DNA of 45,221 nucleotides, taken from an uncultured Bacteroidales bacterium. GTDB taxonomy: Bacteria > Bacteroidota > Bacteroidia > Bacteroidales > Paludibacteraceae. The stretch spans positions 1-45,221 of the forward strand of contig CACWNR010000015.1 of assembly GCA_902762355.1 (NCBI GenBank), written 5' to 3'. The notes under the pieces were generated by a model. It did not search any database. It was not told the origin of the DNA and saw only the letters and a program-made list of their open reading frames with translations. This document shows, one piece after another, positions 43,075 through 45,221 of the stretch. The position numbers and the translations under genes are program-made. Every line of letters starts with the position of its first letter. The stretch's first letter is position 1.

Positions 43075-45093
43075 ATGAGAAAACTAATTTTTACGCTGGC
43101 AGCGTTAGCGCTTATGACAACAGCATGCACAACTAAACAACAAACGACGGGTATCGACCTGGCTAATTTAGACACCACCGCCGTACCTCAGAATGACTTC
43201 TATCAATTCGCCTGTGGCGGATGGATGGCGAACAATCCTTTGACCCCGGAATACAGCCGTTTCGGTTCGTTCGACAAACTCGGATTGCAGAACCTGGAGC
43301 AGGTGAACGGTCTTATTCAGGACATCGCCGCAAAGAACCATTTGCAGGGTTCGATCGAGCAGAAGATCGGCGACATGTATAATATGGCGATGGACACCGC
43401 GCGTCGGGATAAAGAAGGTATCGAACCCGTACAGAAGACGCTGGCGGAGATTGAAGGTATTGCATCTCGCGACGAGCTGTCCAAGGTACTGGGTGCAGCA
43501 ATGGATTTCCAGCTCTGGGCGATGTACGTTGATGCGGATGCGATGAACAGTTCGATGAACATCCTCAACGAGTACCAAGCCGGTTTCTCGTTGGGCGAGA
43601 AAGAGTATTATATAGATGAAGACGAGCACACGCGCTCGATACGCGACGCGTATGTGAAGTACGTAGAGAAAATGTTCGGTCTTTTCGGATTTGAGAACGC
43701 AGCAGACAAGGCACAGACGGTATTGCGTATGGAGACCCGTCTGGCGAAGGCAGCGTACAGCAATGTGGAGTTGCGCGACCCGATTCGCAACTACAACAAG
43801 ATGAGTATTGACGAGCTGCAAGACCTCGTTCCGCAGGTGGATTGGAAGGTATATTTCGCTGCGCTGGGTGTTGAGTTGGACAGCCTCTCTATCGGTCAGA
43901 TCCCGCATCTGCAGGAAGCAGGTAAAATGCTGGAGGACGAGCCGCTCGAAGATCTGAAGACGCTCTTTGCATGGCAGGTGATCGAAGGCGCGGCATCGTA
44001 TCTGACAACCGAGATCTATATGACGAGTTTTGATTTCTACGGCAAAGTGCTGTCGGGTACGGAAGAACCCCGGCCTCTGTGGAAACGCGCCGTGGGTATC
44101 GTGAACGGTACGCTTGGCGAGGCAGTAGGTCAGATGTATGTAAAGAAATACTTCCCGGAGGAGAACAAAGAACGTATGCTGGCGCTGGTGCATAACCTGC
44201 AGAAGGCGCTCGGTATCCGTATCGAGAACCTCGCATGGATGAGTCGCGAGACGAAGGATAAGGCGCTGGAGAAACTGAATGCGATGACCATTAAGATCGG
44301 TTATCCGGATGAATGGCGTGACTACACCAAGTTGGATATCAACGCCGAAGATACCTACTACGCGAATCTGCAACGTGCGGCGAAGTTCGAGCAAGACTAC
44401 AGCCTGAGTTACCTCGGTAAACCGGTGGACAAGAAGAAATGGTACATGACCCCGCAGACGGTCAATGCGTACTATAATCCGTCGAGCAACGAGATCTGTT
44501 TCCCGGCCGGTATCCTGCAATATCCGTTCTTCGACATGAGTGCCGACGATGCGTTCAACTACGGCGCTATCGGTGTGGTGATCGGTCATGAGATGACCCA
44601 CGGCTTCGACGATCAGGGTTGCCAGTTCGACAAGGACGGTAACATGGTTAACTGGTGGACCGAGGAAGACAAAGCGGCATTCGATGCCCGCACGAAAGTG
44701 ATGGAAGAGGCGTTCAACCGCATCGAGGTAGCTCCGGGCGTACATGCCAATGGTGCGTTCACACTCGGCGAGAACATTGCTGACCACGGTGGTCTGCAAG
44801 TGTCGTTCTTGGCGTTCACGCTCAACGAAGAGGCGAAGCCCGAAGCAGAGCGTCTGCAGACACGCGACGGCTTCACCCCGCAGCAACGTTTCTTCTTGGC
44901 ATATGCCAATGTATGGGCAGGCAATATCCGTCCGGAGGAGATTCTCCAACGCACGAAGTCGGATCCCCACTCGCTCGGTCGCTGGCGTGTCAACGGTGCA
45001 CTCCCGCAGATCAACGCATGGTATGAGGCATGGGACGTCACACCGGAGAGCCCGATGTACGTGGAACCAAATGAACGAGTGTCCATTTGGTAG
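43075..45093 (+). CDS. pepO: M13 family metallopeptidase (PepO/neprilysin-like) lipoprotein
   Basis: A zinc endopeptidase of 672 residues that cuts small peptides. The N-terminus MRKLIFTLAALALMTTACTT has a lipobox (MTTAC), so it is probably anchored in the periplasm or outer membrane. The M13 N-terminal domain follows (NDFYQFACGGWMANNP, about 40-55). The catalytic domain has NAYYNPSSNEICFPAGIL, the zinc motif HEMTH (His505, Glu506, His509), GFDDQGCQFDKDG and ENIADHGG (third ligand Glu566, Asp570). It ends with the usual VNGALPQ...W tail, though the final Cys/Trp ending differs (RVSIW). Single-gene transcript; no terminator of its own is seen before the IS end. Confidence 0.95.
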   Translation: MRKLIFTLAALALMTTACTTKQQTTGIDLANLDTTAVPQNDFYQFACGGWMANNPLTPEYSRFGSFDKLGLQNLEQVNGLIQDIAAKNHLQGSIEQKIGDMYNMAMDTARRDKEGIEPVQKTLAEIEGIASRDELSKVLGAAMDFQLWAMYVDADAMNSSMNILNEYQAGFSLGEKEYYIDEDEHTRSIRDAYVKYVEKMFGLFGFENAADKAQTVLRMETRLAKAAYSNVELRDPIRNYNKMSIDELQDLVPQVDWKVYFAALGVELDSLSIGQIPHLQEAGKMLEDEPLEDLKTLFAWQVIEGAASYLTTEIYMTSFDFYGKVLSGTEEPRPLWKRAVGIVNGTLGEAVGQMYVKKYFPEENKERMLALVHNLQKALGIRIENLAWMSRETKDKALEKLNAMTIKIGYPDEWRDYTKLDINAEDTYYANLQRAAKFEQDYSLSYLGKPVDKKKWYMTPQTVNAYYNPSSNEICFPAGILQYPFFDMSADDAFNYGAIGVVIGHEMTHGFDDQGCQFDKDGNMVNWWTEEDKAAFDARTKVMEEAFNRIEVAPGVHANGAFTLGENIADHGGLQVSFLAFTLNEEAKPEAERLQTRDGFTPQQRFFLAYANVWAGNIRPEEILQRTKSDPHSLGRWRVNGALPQINAWYEAWDVTPESPMYVEPNERVSIW

Positions 45094-45129
45094 TTAATGC
45101 ATAAAAGAAAAGTCCGCGAATTTGTAATG

Positions 45130-45163
45130 AACCCCAAAAGTTGAACACAAAACTTTTGGGGTT
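45130..45163 (+). repeat. Perfect 13-bp hairpin at the IS end
   Basis: AACCCCAAAAGTT (45130-45142) and AACTTTTGGGGTT (45151-45163) are exact inverse complements around the 8-base loop GAACACAA. The stem ends seven bases before the transposase ATG. It may stop transcripts that enter from pepO. Confidence 0.85.
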
Positions 45164-45169
45164 TGTTAT

Positions 45170-45221
45170 ATGTATAAGAAACATCCTTATGAAGAGCGGC
45201 TATTAGCTGTACAAAAATGTT
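45170..45221 (+). CDS. IS transposase OrfA, N-terminal fragment
   Basis: ATG at 45170 opens a frame reading MYKKHPYEERLLAVQKC to the window edge (17 codons). The start resembles the helix-turn-helix OrfA of IS3/IS150-type elements, which begin with a short basic stretch and (Y/F)xxExRLxAV. Only the first helix is visible, so the family call rests mainly on this phrase and on the IS-like end in front of it. Confidence 0.6.
   Translation, partial: MYKKHPYEERLLAVQKC

Larger units (their letters stand above)
45128..45221 (+). mobile_element. Left end of an IS3-type insertion sequence (partial)
   Basis: A TGAACCCC end begins 35 bases after the pepO stop, followed by a 13-bp perfect inverted repeat and the start of a transposase-type reading frame. 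Ends beginning with TG and an orfA close to the left end are usual for the IS3/IS150 group. The right end and target duplication are outside the window, so the exact boundary is an estimate. Confidence 0.65.

Noticed and set aside
43168-44970. 600-codon open frame on the minus strand, opposite pepO
   Set aside because: It is a mirror frame of pepO, whose M13 motifs are certain. The translated antisense protein shows no domain, has His/Arg/Leu-rich composition and no promoter.

Overview
The window reads as chromosomal DNA of a member of the Bacteroidota, order Bacteroidales. I infer a gut or rumen type relative of the Paludibacter/Porphyromonas side, but the family is not proven. The signs are: eleven promoters of the Bacteroidota type (TTG, then 19-20 bases, then TAnnTTTG); almost no Shine-Dalgarno sequences; a rpsP with an Ala/Glu-rich tail; a eukaryotic-type (GH13_8-like) glycogen branching enzyme; C10 (streptopain-type) proteases; and secreted proteins that end in a shared short C-terminal tag. 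Most genes are ordinary core genes packed into long operons with 4-base ATGA overlaps.

Layout. 1-1390 (minus): a tRNA-Thr, -Tyr, -Gly, -Thr cluster ahead of tuf (EF-Tu, cut by the window edge). 1452-12301 (minus): one long apparent operon that begins with four secreted starch proteins (two amylases with starch-binding modules, a binding-only protein and a third GH13 enzyme), then runs without a gap into two deoxynucleoside kinases and a Xer recombinase. 12338-12985 (minus): trmO. 13053-19787 (plus): tRNA-Phe with a duplicated 3' end and terminator, then ychF, a Na+/Ca2+ exchanger and two C10 proteases. 19771-26735 (minus): a seven-gene surface polysaccharide block (flippase, EpsG-type polymerase, five glycosyltransferases). 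26791-27484 (minus): rpsP. 27492-31203 (plus): cca, parE and a small Cys-rich membrane protein. 31232-37286 (minus): a 2000-residue secreted FG-GAP/Fn3/PKD protein. 37363-43023 (minus): yhcH, glgB, nagB, cysS and a DUF5715-like lipoprotein. 43011-45093 (plus): an M13 metallopeptidase lipoprotein. 45128 to the end: the left end of an IS3-type insertion sequence.

Together the genes describe a glycan user. It breaks down starch outside the cell, stores glycogen (glgB), handles amino sugars (nagB, yhcH), degrades protein outside the cell (C10 and M13 peptidases), and builds a surface polysaccharide. No susC/susD pair and no CRISPR array are visible.

Three things stand out. (1) Seven otherwise different secreted proteins end in the same ~25-residue motif, a candidate short sorting or anchoring signal. 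(2) In one 86-base stretch, the tag of one amylase is read in one frame and the signal peptide of the next amylase in another. (3) Short tandem tracts of 7- or 8-base units are scattered both between genes and in frame inside conserved proteins (glgB, cca three times, parE, the Ca2+ exchanger).
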